From an uncultured Blautia sp. (GTDB taxonomy: Bacteria; Bacillota; Clostridia; Lachnospirales; Lachnospiraceae): DNA of 5,816 nucleotides. This document shows positions 5,627 to 5,816 of this stretch, piece by piece. Within the stretch, counting starts at the first letter, position 1, and every line of letters starts with the position of its first letter. Location: assembly GCA_900543715.1 (NCBI GenBank), contig UQSX01000130.1:1-5816 (forward strand), given 5' to 3'. Under the pieces are notes generated by a model. That model made no database searches and was not told the DNA's origin. It saw nothing but the letters and a program-made list of their open reading frames with translations. Both the position numbers and the translations under genes were made by a program.

Positions 5627-5663
5627 TTTATATACACTATAACATAAGAAAAGAGGGTGTGAT

Positions 5664-5816
5664 ATGAGTAACATAATGATTACTGGAAAGGACCTGACAT
5701 TGGATCAGATCGCAGCCATCTGTCGGGGACATGCCAAAATAGAATTGGCCGAAGAAGCAAAGCAGCAGATCATTGAATCCAGAAAAGTAGTAGATCAGCT
5801 GGTAGAAGAGGAAAAG
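5664..5816 (+). CDS. hutH: Histidine ammonia-lyase, N-terminal 51 codons only
   Basis: The visible N-terminus contains ITGKDLTLDQIAAICRG followed by HAKIELAEEAKQQIIESRKVV, then DQLVEEE. This matches the beginning of histidine ammonia-lyase and its aromatic amino acid lyase relatives. HutH deaminates L-histidine to urocanate and ammonia in the cytoplasm, the first step of histidine utilization. Full-length enzymes have about 500 residues; the catalytic Tyr and the Ala-Ser-Gly segment that forms the MIO cofactor lie beyond the window. The conserved YG-TGFG stretch would be expected within the next few codons. AAGAGGG (5651-5657) precedes the ATG by 6 nt. Another aromatic amino acid lyase cannot be fully excluded from 51 residues. 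The promoter region suggests positive control. Confidence 0.85.
   Translation, partial: MSNIMITGKDLTLDQIAAICRGHAKIELAEEAKQQIIESRKVVDQLVEEEK

Noticed and set aside
1..5816. CRISPR arrays, insertion sequences, attachment sites or phage genes
   Set aside because: No regularly spaced repeats with unique spacers, no transposase or integrase, and no terminal inverted repeats were seen. The tRNA 3' ends show no duplicated copy elsewhere in the window.

Overview
The window looks like chromosomal DNA from a low-to-mid GC Firmicute, most probably a gut Clostridium-type bacterium of the Lachnospiraceae. The reasons are AG-rich Shine-Dalgarno sites, classical TTGACA/TATAAT promoters, rho-independent terminators after most units, tRNA genes without an encoded CCA, a DUF3783 protein, and a polysaccharide deacetylase of a clostridial type. 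The genus is not determined.

Layout. Positions 1-211 hold the 3' part of a tRNA-Lys(UUU) gene and a complete tRNA-Leu(UAG) gene. Each is followed by an intrinsic terminator, and there is an extra strong hairpin between them. On the minus strand, 281-1051 encodes a membrane-anchored polysaccharide deacetylase and 1139-1546 a DUF3783 protein. A terminator separates the two, so they are probably separate transcripts. A divergent intergenic region (about 1547-1687) carries a near-ideal sigma-A promoter for the DUF3783 gene and an extended -10 promoter for the rightward genes. Rightward come a Crp/Fnr-type regulator (1688-2377) and a 956-residue SARP-like regulator (2475-5345). The latter combines an OmpR-type winged helix, a BTAD domain, a STAND-like ATPase and TPR repeats. 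It has its own TTGACA-N17-TATACT promoter and ends in a clear terminator. After about 250 bp of AT-rich non-coding DNA, the window ends inside the first 51 codons of a histidine ammonia-lyase gene (hutH).

How the parts may work together. The most interesting region is the hutH promoter. It has a perfect TATAAT but no correctly spaced -35 element. In place of the -35 lie three direct copies of WTWGACRYTT spaced 10 and 11 bp apart, plus a weaker fourth GAC copy. Helically phased direct repeats just upstream of the -10 are the known operator layout of SARP activators. The gene immediately upstream encodes a SARP-like protein. My inference is that this regulator activates hutH, perhaps with input from the Crp-type protein and from whatever its ATPase/TPR part senses. 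This is a hypothesis from sequence geometry and neighbourhood; no binding data are available here.
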